A DNA stretch of 64,000 nucleotides from Sphingopyxis italica (GTDB taxonomy: Bacteria; Pseudomonadota; Alphaproteobacteria; Sphingomonadales; Sphingomonadaceae): the NCBI RefSeq assembly GCF_011926545.1, contig NZ_JAATIT010000001.1:310001-374000 (forward strand), in the 5' to 3' direction. Numbering within the stretch: the stretch's first letter is position 1; the number at the start of each line of letters is the position of its first letter. Below are positions 62,772 to 64,000 of the stretch, piece by piece. The position numbers and the translations under genes were made by a program. Under the pieces are notes generated by a model. The model searched no databases. It had not been told where the DNA came from and saw only the letters and a list, made by a program, of their open reading frames with translations.

Positions 62772-64000
62772 TCAGGCGAGCGTCAGCACGCCATCGACGC
62801 GCCGCGGGGCGCCATATGGATTGTCCTGCCGCAGCGCCGCGGGCAGCAGGTGGTCGGGCAGATTCTGGTAACAGACGGGCCGCAGGAACCGCATGATCGC
62901 CAACGCCCCGACCGATGTGGTGCGACTGTCGCTGGTGGCGGGAAACGGACCGCCGTGAACCATCGCGTGGCAGACTTCGACGCCCGTCGGCCACCCGTTG
63001 GCGAGGATTCGCCCGGCTTTGCGCGCGAGCAACGGAATCAGCGGAGCGACCAGTTCCTCATCGGCCTCGTCGAACAACAGCGTCGCGGTCAATTGACCTT
63101 CAAGACCGCCGACAAGCTGTGCGATCTCGGCCGGATCGGCCGCGCGAACCACGATCGACGACGAACCGAACACTTCGTCGCCGAGCGCCGGGTCGCGCGC
63201 GAAAGCGGCGGCGTCGGTGCCGAAAAGCGCCGCCTGCGCCTGATTTTCACCCTCTCCCGCCGGACCGCGCGCCACGGTTTCGACCGCGTCATTCGCGCGC
63301 AATGCGTCAACGCCCCGCCCGAAGGCCGAATGAATAGCCGGGGTCAGCATCTGCTGCGCGGGCGACTGGCCAAGCGTCGCGGCCGCCGCACCGACGAAGG
63401 CGTCGAGGTCGCTTCCGTCGAGCGCGATCACCAGACCGGGGTTCGTGCAGAATTGGCCCGCTCCCATCGTCAGCGACGCCGCATAGGCTTCGCCGAGCGC
63501 AGCGCCCCGCGCCTTCGCGGCGGCGGGAAACAGGACGACCGGATTGATGCTCGACATTTCGGCATAGACCGGGATCGGCTCGGCGCGCTCGCTCGCGATG
63601 CGCACCAGTGCGAGGCCGCCGCCGCGCGATCCGGTGAAGCCCACCGCCTTGACGCGCGGATCGGCGACCAGCGCGGCGCCGAGTTCGTTGGTCGTGCCAG
63701 GCAGATAGGAAAATACGCCTTCGGGCATGCCGCAACGCTCCGCGGCCCGGCGAATCGCGCGGGCGACCAGTTCGCCGGTTCCCGGATGCGCGGGGTGCCC
63801 CTTCACGATCACCGGGCAGCCCGCCGCAAAGGCCGAGGCCGTGTCGCCGCCCGCGACCGAGAAGGCGAGCGGGAAATTCGACGCGCCGAACACCGCAACC
63901 GGCCCGAGCGCAACGTTGCGGCGGCGCAAATCGGGGCGGGGCAGCGGAGCGCGGTCGGGCTGGGCCGGGTCGATGGTGACGTCGAGCCATCCGCCTTCGC
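62772..64000 (-). CDS. Alpha-ketoglutarate semialdehyde dehydrogenase (2,5-dioxovalerate), 5' end beyond window
   Basis: About 409 C-terminal codons of an aldehyde dehydrogenase-superfamily enzyme are present. [22 protein letters not shown], the NAD-binding [13 protein letters not shown], the general base in [13 protein letters not shown] and the catalytic cysteine in [14 protein letters not shown] mark the KGSA dehydrogenase branch. [14 protein letters not shown] [27 protein letters not shown] C-terminal sequence (seen as two consecutive segments) is also typical. It oxidises alpha-ketoglutarate semialdehyde to alpha-ketoglutarate, the common end of hydroxyproline and oxidative L-arabinose breakdown, so it can serve both halves of this locus. 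The N-terminus is missing. Confidence 0.92.
   Translation of the reverse strand, partial: EGGWLDVTIDPAQPDRAPLPRPDLRRRNVALGPVAVFGASNFPLAFSVAGGDTASAFAAGCPVIVKGHPAHPGTGELVARAIRRAAERCGMPEGVFSYLPGTTNELGAALVADPRVKAVGFTGSRGGGLALVRIASERAEPIPVYAEMSSINPVVLFPAAAKARGAALGEAYAASLTMGAGQFCTNPGLVIALDGSDLDAFVGAAAATLGQSPAQQMLTPAIHSAFGRGVDALRANDAVETVARGPAGEGENQAQAALFGTDAAAFARDPALGDEVFGSSSIVVRAADPAEIAQLVGGLEGQLTATLLFDEADEELVAPLIPLLARKAGRILANGWPTGVEVCHAMVHGGPFPATSDSRTTSVGALAIMRFLRPVCYQNLPDHLLPAALRQDNPYGAPRRVDGVLTLA

Overview
The window looks like chromosomal DNA of a sphingomonad (order Sphingomonadales, perhaps Sphingopyxis-like). The reasons are the high GC, four genes for TonB-dependent receptors, an alphaproteobacterial Fur without the usual C-terminal cysteines, a Ros/MucR regulator, and the gene order tsaB-rimI-mucR-fur-plsC-miaB-phoH ... 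ybeY-corC. The genus is an inference. I see no phage, integrase, transposase or CRISPR array. Coding density is very high, with many ATGA-type overlaps.

Region 1 (1-31 kb) is mostly housekeeping. It holds a truncated TonB receptor with a YezD-family gene, a nitronate monooxygenase, a proline-rich lipoprotein and ptsP. A five-gene minus-strand operon (GT2, GT39-like membrane transferase, flippase-like protein, methyltransferase, GT4) follows at 5.3-10.7 kb. Next come small-enzyme genes, rarA, a GT4, corC and ybeY. Between ybeY and phoH, which are normally neighbours, lies a 5.9-kb block: an ECF41-type sigma factor with its carboxymuconolactone decarboxylase partner and a matching promoter, a perfect 30-bp inverted repeat, DoxX, a small unknown gene, a DUF6607-like protein and a heme-type TonB receptor. 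Upstream, the conserved phoH-miaB-plsC-fur-mucR-rimI-tsaB run continues to nfuA.

Region 2 (31-45 kb) has tRNA-Thr(TGT), whose 3' half is overlapped antisense by a large DUF2339 membrane protein gene. A LacI-type regulator then precedes a divergent pair, a TonB receptor and a secreted GH3 beta-glucosidase, with two LacI-like palindromes 52 bp apart between them. A second large TonB receptor follows.

Region 3 (45-64 kb) is the most interesting part. It combines 4-hydroxyproline catabolism (hydroxyproline 2-epimerase, FAD D-hydroxyproline dehydrogenase, DHDPS-family deaminase, alpha-ketoglutarate semialdehyde dehydrogenase) with glycosidases of the kinds needed for plant hydroxyproline-rich glycoproteins (Tat-exported GH127/GH146-type beta-L-arabinofuranosidase, GH43, GH27 alpha-galactosidase). 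It also has proline-type peptide hydrolysis (M24 prolidase-like, HExxH lipoprotein, DUF885 peptidase-like), an APC amino-acid permease, and two steps of the oxidative L-arabinose pathway (Gfo/Idh/MocA dehydrogenase, AraD1). L-arabinose and hydroxyproline, the two parts of an arabinosylated extensin unit, both lead to alpha-ketoglutarate semialdehyde, and one dehydrogenase at the window edge could serve both. A GntR/FCD regulator sits inside the locus. An identical 14-base motif with a GTATAC core lies just upstream of two of its operons. I propose an extensin/arabinogalactan-protein utilisation locus. The individual family calls are strong; the shared substrate is inference.
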